The position numbers and the translations under genes are program-made. 41,155 nt of DNA. It comes from an uncultured Mycoplasmatota bacterium (GTDB lineage: Bacteria > Bacillota_I > Bacilli_A > RF39 > UBA660). The notes beneath the pieces were generated by a model. The model made no database searches and was not told the DNA's origin. It was given only the letters and a program-made list of their open reading frames with translations. The stretch's first letter is position 1. The number at the start of each line of letters is the position of its first letter. The stretch covers positions 1 to 41,155 of the forward strand of contig UROI01000010.1 in the NCBI GenBank assembly GCA_900549325.1, given 5' to 3'. This document shows, in pieces, positions 17,336 through 24,784 of the stretch.

Positions 17336-18244
17336 CTACCTTTCTAAAGTTTGTCCTAAAGATACTTTTTTACTCATTACATAATCACTAGCATCTTTTA
17401 CTAGAATGCTATCACAGTATTCGCAAGTAGCGGAACCTACGATATTAACTGGAGCACCACAGTTAGGACATTTCTCAATAGTTTTACTATTTGATGCTGA
17501 TTTAACAAATGATAATTTATATTTTATATTCATTTTAGCCTTATCTGTTCCACGAGTTACTTCTCCAGTTGCATCTTTTATAACATAATCATAACATCTT
17601 ACATTTAAATATGCATCTACTGTGATAACATCATTTTCTTTATGAATATCTATTATTTTGACATCAATTAGTTCAATATCTTTCATGATATTTCTCTGTT
17701 TTTTTAATTTTAATGTTTCTAATTGACTACTATACATGTTGTATATTTCGTCAGTAGTTAGTTTTCTTATGGTATCTGTATCAAAATTCATCCATGCTGT
17801 TTGAATATCTTTATATGTTCTAAATACTTTTGTTTTGAATTCATTTATATTTAAATCTTTATCAATACTCTTTATTTTTTCTAAATCAATATCTTTATAA
17901 TTACTTGTATTATTAGAACTATTTATACTACTTGATATGCTAGAACTTCCACCGCTACTGTTTCCTCCATTATTGTTTTTAGAAACTATTATAATTACTA
18001 TTACAATTATGATAATGGTTATTAATAATGATATACCACTGACAGGACCACCGCTAGAACTATATGAACTATCACTGTAGCTCCAATCACTACCTGAGTC
18101 CCAGCTACTACCGGAATCCCAACTACTTCCTGAATCATAATCTGAATCCCAACCCGAATCTGCAAGAGCTGGTCTATATAATGTACCAAAACCAACTAAT
18201 ATTACTGCTAATATTAATAATATTTTCTTTTTGATAATAATCAC
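17336..18244 (-). CDS. Membrane Tim44-like protein with Trp/Asp/Ser repeat and zinc ribbon
   Basis: 302 aa. Residues 1-29 form a signal peptide (ends ALA). An external segment (30-66) repeats DSGSSW-like units rich in Trp, Asp and Ser, then a membrane helix (about 70-88). The inner part is a Tim44-like domain (about 125-260) and a zinc ribbon CPNCGAPVNIVGSATCEYCD. First gene of the SPFH operon; an extended -10 (TATGATATAAT) lies upstream. The frame opens with GTG at 18244; AGAGGAG overlaps that codon, so the exact start is uncertain by a few residues. The repeat could bind surface polymer or metal, but this is a guess. Confidence 0.75.
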   Translation of the reverse strand: MIIIKKKILLILAVILVGFGTLYRPALADSGWDSDYDSGSSWDSGSSWDSGSDWSYSDSSYSSSGGPVSGISLLITIIIIVIVIIIVSKNNNGGNSSGGSSSISSSINSSNNTSNYKDIDLEKIKSIDKDLNINEFKTKVFRTYKDIQTAWMNFDTDTIRKLTTDEIYNMYSSQLETLKLKKQRNIMKDIELIDVKIIDIHKENDVITVDAYLNVRCYDYVIKDATGEVTRGTDKAKMNIKYKLSFVKSASNSKTIEKCPNCGAPVNIVGSATCEYCDSILVKDASDYVMSKKVSLGQTLER

Positions 18245-18297
18245 TCCTCTACCTAATAAGATTATATCATACTTAATTTAAAATAAGAAGTTTTTTA

Positions 18298-20106
18298 TTA
18301 TCTTTTTACAAAGTATTCTTCATACCATTTTAAGAAACTATATACAGCCCATATCCTACGGTAATTATCTTTTTCTCTATTTTTATGTTCATCTAATATT
18401 TTCATTAAATAATCATTATTGAATAGCTCTTTAGAGATATCAGTATTAAATGTATTTTTTATTTCATTATAAAAGTCATCTTCTCTTATCCATTCTCTAA
18501 TTGGTACTGGAAAGCCTAGTTTTTTCTTTTTGTAAGCATCATTTGGTATTACCTTTTTAGCAGCCTCTCTTAAAGCTACTTTAGTAGTACCTTCACTTAC
18601 TTTATATTTCTTTGGTAATATACTAGATATTTTAAAGACATCTATATCAGTAAATGGTACTCTAGATTCTATAGAGTGAGCCATAGTCATTCTATCTACG
18701 ATAGTAAGAATATTATTACTTAGCCAATATCTTATATCTACTGCAAGCATTTTATTTAGTTTATCATAGTCTTTATACTCTTCATATACTTCTTTAGTTA
18801 TATCTTTATTTTTTATATAATCTTTATATTTAAGTACATCTTTTAATTCATCATCATAATAAGTTCTATTTATACTAACATAAGATTCTTCAAGTGACAT
18901 ACCTCTTCTTATTATATATCTAGTTATTTTATTTTTAGGAAGTACTTTGCAAATACCCGCAAGGGTCTTTCTTATAAATAATGGTAATTTAGTATAGAAG
19001 TTATCATCATAACTATTATAGCCTCCGAAGAATTCGTCGGCACCTTCACCTGATAATACAACTTTTACATCTTTACTGGCAAGCCTTGATAAGAAGTATA
19101 CCGCTATTGCACAGCCATCAGCTGTTGGTTCGTCCATGTGATAATAGACATCAGGAATAGCTTTCATATATTCTTCTTTAGATATTTTTTCACTAATATT
19201 CTTTATTTTTAATTTATCTGTTAAGTCTTTGGCATATTCTATTTCACTATATTTAGCTAAATCAAAACCAATAGTATAAGTTTTATCAGGTCTTGCTAGA
19301 CTTACTAAGTAAGAAGAATCAACACCACTAGAAAGGAAAGATCCTACTTCAACATCACTTATTAAATGATGTTTTACTGAATCGTCCATTACTTTGGAGA
19401 TCTCCTCTACTACTTCGTCAAAACTTTCTTTAGTATTAGAAAACTCTACTTTAAAGTATCTTTCTATTTTTATTTTCTTGGTCTTAACATTAATAGTCAT
19501 AGAATGACCGCCAGGTAATCTATAGACATCTTTAAAGAATGTTTCATCTGTTGGAGTAAAACTAAATGTTAGATATGGTCCTATTAACTCTTTATTTAAT
19601 TCTTTTTTAAATTTAGGATGAGCTAAAAAACTTTTTATTTCAGAACCAAATAGTATTACATCTTTATTTTGATAATAGTATAATGGCTTAATACCAAAAT
19701 GATCTCTAGATATAAATATTTCGTTTTTATTCTTATCATAGATAGCATAGGCAAACATACCTCTTAATTTTTTTGGTAATTCTTTACCCCACTTTTCATA
19801 TCCATGTAATATTACTTCAGTATCAGAGTTTGTTTGAAATTCATATTCAGTTAGTTCTTCTTTTAATTCTTTATAGTTATATACTTCACCATTATATATT
19901 ATTAAGATGCTTTTATCTTTATTGTATATAGGCTGATTACCACCAGCAAGATCGATTATTGATAGTCTTCTTTGACCCAAAGCAACATTATCATCTACAT
20001 ATATGCCTTCGGCATCAGGTCCACGATGAACTATTCTTTTATTCATTTCTTTTATTAATTTATCTTTGTTTTTTTCTTTACTTATTATTCCGTTTATTCC
20101 ACACAT
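18298..20106 (-). CDS. asnB: Asparagine synthase (glutamine-hydrolysing)
   Basis: Makes asparagine from aspartate, glutamine and ATP. Starting at 20106 gives 602 aa beginning MCGINGI, so that Met removal exposes the catalytic N-terminal Cys. The longer GTG-started frame would bury it and is rejected; GAGG lies 7 nt before this ATG. N-terminal glutaminase landmarks: RGPDAEG, RRLSIID and YNGEVYN. The C-terminal synthetase has the PP-loop SSGVDSS, then GEGADEFFGGY. Full length. A TGG-extended TATACT promoter lies just upstream. It is monocistronic, beside but separate from the radical SAM gene. Confidence 0.93.
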   Translation of the reverse strand: MCGINGIISKEKNKDKLIKEMNKRIVHRGPDAEGIYVDDNVALGQRRLSIIDLAGGNQPIYNKDKSILIIYNGEVYNYKELKEELTEYEFQTNSDTEVILHGYEKWGKELPKKLRGMFAYAIYDKNKNEIFISRDHFGIKPLYYYQNKDVILFGSEIKSFLAHPKFKKELNKELIGPYLTFSFTPTDETFFKDVYRLPGGHSMTINVKTKKIKIERYFKVEFSNTKESFDEVVEEISKVMDDSVKHHLISDVEVGSFLSSGVDSSYLVSLARPDKTYTIGFDLAKYSEIEYAKDLTDKLKIKNISEKISKEEYMKAIPDVYYHMDEPTADGCAIAVYFLSRLASKDVKVVLSGEGADEFFGGYNSYDDNFYTKLPLFIRKTLAGICKVLPKNKITRYIIRRGMSLEESYVSINRTYYDDELKDVLKYKDYIKNKDITKEVYEEYKDYDKLNKMLAVDIRYWLSNNILTIVDRMTMAHSIESRVPFTDIDVFKISSILPKKYKVSEGTTKVALREAAKKVIPNDAYKKKKLGFPVPIREWIREDDFYNEIKNTFNTDISKELFNNDYLMKILDEHKNREKDNYRRIWAVYSFLKWYEEYFVKR

Positions 20107-20147
20107 ATTGTACCTCACTTATACATAGTATACCACAAAAGAAAAAA

Positions 20148-20164
20148 AGTAAAAAGTTTTTACT
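20148..20164 (-). terminator. Terminator between radical SAM gene and asnB
   Basis: AGTAAAAA/TTTTTACT palindrome followed by seven T on the minus strand, shortly before the asnB promoter. Confidence 0.65.
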
Positions 20165-20196
20165 AGCTATTTACTTTTTCTTTACAAATTTATCTG

Positions 20197-21012
20197 CTAT
20201 TTTTTATCAAATCTTTCTTTATATGAACAATGCTTACATATATCTAAATATACTTTATGATCGTTAAAACCTTTTAGAATATTTTGATATTTATCACTAC
20301 CTAGTATATCTTCCATAGTATTTAAATAAATATTACCTAGATTTGATACTCCTTCACTATCTAGGCAGCAGATACTAACTGTTCCATCAGATAATATGGC
20401 TAGCTGCGTTTTGGCTCCTAGACAAGTACCACTTTCATTATAATAATCATTATTTATACTTGGCCAAGTAAATTTATTATCTAAACTTAAATATACTTTA
20501 TCTTTTAGTTTTATACCATTATATATTTCTTCTTTATTATAGACTTCTCTTAATACTTTGATATATTCTTTGGTTTTATTATCCATCTTATTATTATCTA
20601 ATGTCCAAAAGCGATAACTTATATATGAAGACAATTCATTTACTGAAGATATGATATCCTCAAGATAGTTCTTTTTATTATTTTCACTATGTAAAGATAT
20701 ATTTATTTGATAGATATTATCATATTTTTTTAATATGGGTAATTTATCTTTTAGAAACACACCATTGGTAGTAATACATACTTTTTTATTATATTCTTTT
20801 GTGATATCTAGTATTTTATCTAAGTTATGGTGTGTAAGTGGTTCTCCTTTTACATGAAGATATATATAATCTGTATAGTTATTTATTTTACTTAGTACTT
20901 CTTTAAATTCTTCAATAGTCATTTCCCTTTTTATTTTGTTTGAACTACTACAAAAAGAACAATTTAAATTGCATACATTAGTTATTTCTATATATATTCT
21001 TTTAAACCTCAT
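20197..21012 (-). CDS. Radical SAM/SPASM-type protein of unknown substrate
   Basis: 271 aa. The radical SAM cluster motif CNLNCSFC (C-x3-C-x2-C) lies at about residues 13-20, followed by the usual GEPLTH strand. The C-terminal part has SPASM-like cysteines: GTCLGAKTQ, SICCLDSEG with GNI, and ICKHCSYKERF, expected to hold a second Fe-S cluster. SPASM proteins often modify peptides or mature enzymes, but no precursor peptide or partner enzyme is visible near it. It has its own promoter and a GAGG ribosome site 7 nt before the ATG. Confidence 0.82.
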   Translation of the reverse strand: MRFKRIYIEITNVCNLNCSFCSSSNKIKREMTIEEFKEVLSKINNYTDYIYLHVKGEPLTHHNLDKILDITKEYNKKVCITTNGVFLKDKLPILKKYDNIYQINISLHSENNKKNYLEDIISSVNELSSYISYRFWTLDNNKMDNKTKEYIKVLREVYNKEEIYNGIKLKDKVYLSLDNKFTWPSINNDYYNESGTCLGAKTQLAILSDGTVSICCLDSEGVSNLGNIYLNTMEDILGSDKYQNILKGFNDHKVYLDICKHCSYKERFDKK

Positions 21013-21037
21013 ACTATTACCTCTTTAACTATGTAGT

Positions 21038-21066
21038 ATTATATAATATTTATTATCTTAAATCAA
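21038..21066 (-). promoter_or_regulatory. Promoter of the radical SAM gene
   Basis: TTGATT (21066-21061), 17-nt spacer, TATAAT (21043-21038), about 25 nt before the start. Confidence 0.75.
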
Positions 21067-21089
21067 TACTAACTATTTTATTTACTTTT

Positions 21090-21146
21090 CATGAAAATCC
21101 AAGGTATTTTCATGTCCAATATAGCCTAATTCTTAGTCTATATTGG
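21090..21146 (+). repeat. Twin-hairpin element, copy g (plus orientation)
   Basis: Hairpin 1 (21090-21114): 9-bp stem CATGAAAAT/ATTTTCATG, CC, loop AA, GG, unpaired T. Hairpin 2 (21116-21146): 9-bp stem CCAATATAG/CTATATTGG, C/T mismatch, inner CTAA/TTAG. A 1-nt gap separates them. A 4-bp hairpin (GTCT CATT AGAC) follows at 21148-21159. It lies between the DUF4393 gene and the radical SAM gene, opposite in orientation to copy b. Confidence 0.85.
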
Positions 21147-21186
21147 AGTCTCATTAGACCTATCATATCCACAGTTAAAACCAAAA

Positions 21187-21221
21187 GAAAAGAATTAATT
21201 CTAATAGAATAATTTCTTTTC
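21187..21221 (-). terminator. Terminator of the DUF4393 gene
   Basis: 15-nt arms beginning GAAAAGAA and ending ATTCTTTTC with two mismatches and a 5-nt loop, then TTTT, 15 nt after the stop codon. Confidence 0.7.
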
Positions 21222-21235
21222 AGAATAATAAATTA

Positions 21236-22000
21236 TTATTTACAACATACATCAAAAAAATCCTTGCCAAATTCAGTTTGTTTTATCATTCCTTTTGTTA
21301 TATCTAACTTATCTAAAAATTCAGACTTATATTTAATTATTCCATTTCCATTAGCAATAGAATCGTATATTTTTTCTTCTACATAGTATTGATCATCTAA
21401 AATTTTAATTAACTTTAGTCTTTCTAAATTATTTAAACTTTTTATTACTTTTTTTTCTGAACAATTAACATAAAAATCATCAGTTAACAAACAATCCAAT
21501 ACTGGTATTTCGCCTTCGTTTTCTTTCTTTTTAAGAACATAAATAGGTATTGCCCTCTTTTCATATATTTTTGTAAAAATTTTTACATCTGTTGTATCCA
21601 TTTGCTTTATAACATCCGAAAAACTAGGATGAACGATTTCCTTTTTTGTTATATCCATATCAGAAGCCATTAAGTTTAAATATAATTGCCTTATATCTTC
21701 TTTGTTCCAATTATAACTAGCAGCCTGAACAGCAGGAATAAATATGCTAGGATCGGCTTCAACTATATTTTTTTCATCCTTACTTTCTAACTTTTTTTGT
21801 AATTCCTGTTCTAGTTCTTTAACCATAAATTCTCTATTAATACACCACATTTCAACTCCAGCTAATGCGTTTTTTGCACATCTGGGTAATAATGATACTA
21901 TTTTTGCCATTTCAATTAGCACAGGTTTTATACCATCTTTATATATACTATCCTTAGTGTTATCTGGTATTACATCAACCATTTTCTTCAATTCATTCAT
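21236..22000 (-). CDS. DUF4393 (Abi-alpha-like) protein
   Basis: 254 aa without signal peptide. The pattern matches DUF4393/Abi-alpha: KDGIKPVLIEMAKIVSLLP near the N-terminus, then PAVQAASYNWNKEDIRQLYLNLMASDMD (about 89-116), HPSFSDVIKQM and a helical end. Members of this family are linked to phage abortive infection and are usually found in variable regions; a defence role is inferred from family only. The gene is alone, has GGAGG before the ATG and its own terminator. Inverted twin-hairpin elements lie on both sides, which marks it as an inserted accessory gene between two housekeeping blocks. Confidence 0.75.
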   Translation of the reverse strand: MNELKKMVDVIPDNTKDSIYKDGIKPVLIEMAKIVSLLPRCAKNALAGVEMWCINREFMVKELEQELQKKLESKDEKNIVEADPSIFIPAVQAASYNWNKEDIRQLYLNLMASDMDITKKEIVHPSFSDVIKQMDTTDVKIFTKIYEKRAIPIYVLKKKENEGEIPVLDCLLTDDFYVNCSEKKVIKSLNNLERLKLIKILDDQYYVEEKIYDSIANGNGIIKYKSEFLDKLDITKGMIKQTEFGKDFFDVCCK

Positions 22001-22023
22001 ATATTTATTCCTCCATAATAAGT

Positions 22024-22103
22024 ATTATAAACTAAATATTTTAAAATATATCAAATATCAGATAATTTCAAAGTATTTATTCATTGATACTTATTGTACA
22101 ATA
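22024..22103 (-). promoter_or_regulatory. DUF4393 promoter region with palindromes
   Basis: TATAAT (22029-22024) lies 24 nt before the start; the best -35 (TTGATA) is at a long 19-nt spacing. A perfect 14-bp palindrome ATATTTTAAAATAT (22036-22049) fills the spacer, and TATTGTACAATA, a perfect 12-bp palindrome, is at 22092-22103. A suboptimal promoter with palindromes in and above it suggests repression. The rest of 22104-22180 shows nothing I recognise. Confidence 0.45.
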
Positions 22104-22180
22104 CTTACTAACTTTATACAATATTAAATACTAAATTTATTAAATATTACCCCACCGAATATAATGGATATGGCTGATAT

Positions 22181-22238
22181 TTATTTATAGACTGAGAAGC
22201 AGACTATAAATAACACTCTAAGACCTTGGCTTAGAGTG
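22181..22238 (-). repeat. Twin-hairpin element, copy b (overlaps nth stop)
   Basis: Minus orientation. Hairpin 1 (22238-22214): 9-bp stem CACTCTAAG/CTTAGAGTG, CC, loop AA, GG, unpaired T. Hairpin 2 (22213-22181): 10-bp stem TTATTTATAG/CTATAAATAA, T/T mismatch, inner CTG/CAG. They abut exactly. Hairpin 1 encodes the last residues of Nth (HSKPRS) and its TAG stop. Confidence 0.88.
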
Positions 22239-22856
22239 AACGGAATAATATTTACATATATCTTTTAATTTACAATCAGTACAGATAGGACTGATACTCT
22301 TACATTTATATCTACCAAAGAAAACTAACTGATGATGAACTTTATTCCATTTATCTTTAGGTATCTTCTTCATAAGTTTCTTTTCTACTTCAAGAACATC
22401 GTCACTATCTTTGGCTAGTTTAAGTCTTTTACTTACTCTATTTACATGAGTATCTACCGCTATTAAAGGTTCATTATAAATAACTGATAAGAAGACATTA
22501 ATAGTTTTTCTACCTACTCCAGGAAAAGTACTTAAATATTCTCTATCATTTGGAATAACTTTAATATTATCATTTATTAATTTAGTAGCTATTTCTTTAA
22601 TAAATACAGCCTTCTTTTTATAAGTACCTATTGGTTTAATTATTTTTTCGATATCTTCAAGACTAGCCTCTGATAACTCTTTAACACTCTGATACTTTTT
22701 AAATAAAACTTTATTTACCATATTAACTCTTTTATCAGTAGTTTGAGCACTCATTACTATAGCTATTAATAATTCATAGTCTTTGGTATATTCTAGTTCA
22801 CATTTGGGATTAGGATATAATTCATCTAAATAATCTAATATCTTATTAATCATCAT
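22218..22856 (-). CDS. nth: Endonuclease III
   Basis: Base-excision DNA glycosylase/AP lyase for oxidised pyrimidines. The 212 aa show the HhH motif FPGVGRKTINV with catalytic Lys, VDTHVNRVSKRL with catalytic Asp, and the Fe-S cluster motif C-x6-C-x2-C-x5-C ending CKYY. The start overlaps the dnaD stop by 11 nt, the usual dnaD-nth coupling. The residues after the cluster (about the last seven) are encoded by a twin-hairpin element that also gives the stop codon, so the native C-terminus has probably been replaced. Catalytic and cluster residues are untouched. Confidence 0.95.
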   Translation of the reverse strand: MMINKILDYLDELYPNPKCELEYTKDYELLIAIVMSAQTTDKRVNMVNKVLFKKYQSVKELSEASLEDIEKIIKPIGTYKKKAVFIKEIATKLINDNIKVIPNDREYLSTFPGVGRKTINVFLSVIYNEPLIAVDTHVNRVSKRLKLAKDSDDVLEVEKKLMKKIPKDKWNKVHHQLVFFGRYKCKSISPICTDCKLKDICKYYSVHSKPRS

Positions 22857-23490
22857 TTATCCAATCATAAAAGAAATAGTCTTTAGTTTCTTTTTTACTT
22901 TCACGGTACTTTTCTTTAGCTTCTTGTATATCTTTTTTATTCTTATATCCTTTTTTACGCCATTCGTATAATATCTTTTCAATATATCTAAGACTTGTTA
23001 CACCATTATATATAGCCTCTTTTAGGCCTTCCATTATTAGTTCGTGTGAAAAGCCATCATCTATCCAGCCTTTAATTATTTGACATTCCATTGAGGATAT
23101 TGTTCTACCAAACTCTTTTTCAAATATAGAGAATATATCACTATTATCTAGTGTCTTATCTTCTTTTTTATCTATTAATATATTGACTATCTTTTTATAA
23201 AGTAATTCTAATGATATATATTCTTCACTCTTATTATTTTCTTTTTCAACAGTTATAGATATTATCTTTTTTTCATTTAAACTATTTAATAGTTCCATTA
23301 CTTTGAATTTATCTATTCCTAGTTCTTCACTTAATCCTAAAGGATTATATATTACTTTATTACCTTTATCCATAACAAATATTAAGATTATTAATTCTTC
23401 AGGAGTAATACCTAATCTAAGATAGTAATTAAATAAATATCTTGGTAATACAATTGGTTTTTCTTTTAATATATTTTCTATCTCATTCAT
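22846..23490 (-). CDS. dnaD: DnaD-like replication initiation protein
   Basis: Primosomal protein that helps open DNA and load helicase in low-GC Gram-positives. Of the 214 aa, the N-terminal winged-helix part (about 15-95, GITPEELIILIFVMD and LGIDKFKVMELLNSL) is followed by the DnaB/DnaD C-terminal domain (about 120-195), which has the IIKGWIDDGFSHELIMEGLKEA helix pair. Gene order with nth matches Bacillus. AGGAGG precedes the ATG by 5 nt, and the start overlaps the upstream gene by 8 nt, so three genes here are translationally coupled. Confidence 0.88.
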   Translation of the reverse strand: MNEIENILKEKPIVLPRYLFNYYLRLGITPEELIILIFVMDKGNKVIYNPLGLSEELGIDKFKVMELLNSLNEKKIISITVEKENNKSEEYISLELLYKKIVNILIDKKEDKTLDNSDIFSIFEKEFGRTISSMECQIIKGWIDDGFSHELIMEGLKEAIYNGVTSLRYIEKILYEWRKKGYKNKKDIQEAKEKYRESKKETKDYFFYDWINDD

Positions 23491-23884
23491 TGGAACCTCC
23501 TAGTACACTGGTAAATACTTCTTCATTTGTTTTTATATCATAATATTTGTATGTTAATTTATTATTTTTTCTTATTCTTTCTTTATAGTATAAACTATTT
23601 CTTGTATAAGATAAATCTAGGTCACTTTTCTTTATTTCATTAGCACTTATACTATATACTTCTTCATAATTTAAATCTAAAACTAATACTTTATCTTTAG
23701 TTTTTATTATGTAGTAGTTATTATCTTTATTTAAATATTTTATATCTTTTAAATTAGTATTTTCATAAATATTATTTAGTAATTTCTTTTGATAGTTATT
23801 ATTTTTTATTATAGGATATAGAATTATACTAAATATGAGAAGAATTATAGTTATTAAAATGGTTATTAATACTTTTTTATTCAT
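23483..23884 (-). CDS. Single-pass membrane protein, possibly YpmB-like
   Basis: 133 aa from the ATG at 23884. The frame is open 11 codons further, but GGAGGAG stands 7 nt before this ATG. Residues 5-27 are a membrane helix; the rest is a small external domain rich in Lys, Asn and Tyr (YYIIKTKDKVLVLD, EVYSISANEI). Location just upstream of dnaD-nth, size and topology fit B. subtilis YpmB (DUF5590), which lies in the same neighbourhood there. Sequence identity cannot be judged here, so the assignment is by context. Confidence 0.65.
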   Translation of the reverse strand: MNKKVLITILITIILLIFSIILYPIIKNNNYQKKLLNNIYENTNLKDIKYLNKDNNYYIIKTKDKVLVLDLNYEEVYSISANEIKKSDLDLSYTRNSLYYKERIRKNNKLTYKYYDIKTNEEVFTSVLGGSNE

Positions 23885-23922
23885 ACTACTTCTCCTCCAT
23901 ATAATAGATTGTATCATTTTTT

Positions 23923-24546
23923 TTATTTTTTGTGAATAGTTTTACCTCTTATTTTATATGAAGAAACACTGAAATTATCTTCGTAGATAGTTAATGTGGT
24001 ATAGCTATCTTTACTTATGGTATATGAATCTATCCATACTTTAGATAATTCATACATAAATTTATAATTAAACTTAGTATAGGCATCATAAAAGAGTACT
24101 AAAAGATTACTATCTATGGTTATATAGAAGTTTTTATCGATATTGTATAAATATATAAAATCACATTCTAAAAAGTTATCTTTATTTAACTTATCTAGGT
24201 ATATACAAAATGTCTTATTATTTAGTATTATTTCTATTTTATCATTTATCTTGAATATAATATCTTGTAGTACTAGGGTATCTTTTAGTAGGTATTCTTC
24301 AGTATAGTTAATGTTATACTTAGTATTATCTATTTTTATTAGGTAGTCAGTATCAGTAATAGTGGTTCCTTTTATCACTAGAAGATAAAAAGTATTATCT
24401 TTATTTATTAAGAAAGATATACTGGTATCACTCTTGATAAATCTAATAGAATTATCCTCAAGAATGTTATAGTCTTCTTTATAATCATTTGAAAAAGTGC
24501 ATCCAGTCATTATAAAAAGTAATATTGTTATATATAGATATTTCAT
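23923..24546 (-). CDS. Putative lipoprotein of unknown function
   Basis: 207 aa. The N-terminus MKYLYITILLFIMTGC is a short lipoprotein signal; lipidation would be on C16. The mature part has many Asp, Lys, Tyr and Leu residues in beta-like stretches (YNILEDNSIRFI, DNTFYLLVIKG). I do not recognise a family. It is followed closely by the YpmB-like gene, so it may join the dnaD-nth operon. Its ribosome site is weak (AAGAAG well upstream), and an attenuator-like hairpin precedes it. Confidence 0.6.
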   Translation of the reverse strand: MKYLYITILLFIMTGCTFSNDYKEDYNILEDNSIRFIKSDTSISFLINKDNTFYLLVIKGTTITDTDYLIKIDNTKYNINYTEEYLLKDTLVLQDIIFKINDKIEIILNNKTFCIYLDKLNKDNFLECDFIYLYNIDKNFYITIDSNLLVLFYDAYTKFNYKFMYELSKVWIDSYTISKDSYTTLTIYEDNFSVSSYKIRGKTIHKK

Positions 24547-24594
24547 AGTAATAATTATGTACTTCTTATTATATTTAGTACTCTATTATATAAT

Positions 24595-24638
24595 AAAAAA
24601 ACGACTCAAGGCTTTGAAAGTTTCCTGAGTACCAATCG
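24595..24638 (-). ncRNA. Very short terminated leader (about 44 nt), attenuator candidate
   Basis: The promoter at 24645-24673 would start transcription near 24638. The transcript runs straight into ACTCAGG ... CCTTGAGT (24630-24604), a hairpin with one bulge, followed by CG and seven T. A strong promoter followed within 35 nt by a strong terminator, upstream of the lipoprotein-dnaD-nth genes, suggests an attenuator, a decoy RNA or a small RNA. It does not match the preQ1, fluoride or guanidine-II patterns I know. Confidence 0.5.
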
Positions 24639-24644
24639 ATATAA

Positions 24645-24673
24645 ATTATATCATAAACTATAATTATCTTCAA
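24645..24673 (-). promoter_or_regulatory. Promoter before the short terminated leader
   Basis: TTGAAG (24673-24668), 17-nt spacer, TATAAT (24650-24645) with TGA before it (extended -10). Confidence 0.75.
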
Positions 24674-24692
24674 GTATTTAAACAAAATTGTT

Positions 24693-24746
24693 CATTATGA
24701 AGACCTTAGGCTTCATAATGCCCCGAAAGACTACAGGCTTAAGGGG
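24693..24746 (-). repeat. Twin-hairpin element, copy c
   Basis: Minus orientation. Hairpin 1 (24746-24721): CCCC/GGGG base and AAG/CTT, two mismatches in between, CC, loop TGT, AG, unpaired T. Hairpin 2 (24720-24693): 10-bp stem CATTATGAAG/CTTCATAATG, CC, loop TAA, GG, unpaired T. They abut. It lies 27 nt after the cca stop, beyond a normal terminator. Confidence 0.85.
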
Positions 24747-24758
24747 AATAACATAAAA

Positions 24759-24784
24759 AAATACCTATATTTCTATAAGTATTT
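24759..24784 (-). terminator. Terminator of cca
   Basis: 11-bp stem AAATACTTATA/TATAGGTATTT (one wobble) capped by a GAAA tetraloop, followed by a T tract. The cca stop codon is within it. Confidence 0.92.

Noticed and set aside
22036..22103. Palindromes near the DUF4393 promoter as a replication origin or LexA box
   Set aside because: No DnaA-box cluster, and the sequence does not fit the Firmicute LexA box (CGAAC...GTTCG).
22218..22856. Frameshift or truncation of nth
   Set aside because: All catalytic and Fe-S residues are present and length is normal; only the last few residues differ because the stop is in the hairpin element.
24595..24638. Known small riboswitch (preQ1, fluoride, guanidine-II)
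   Set aside because: Conserved positions of these classes are not present; only a hairpin with T tract is.
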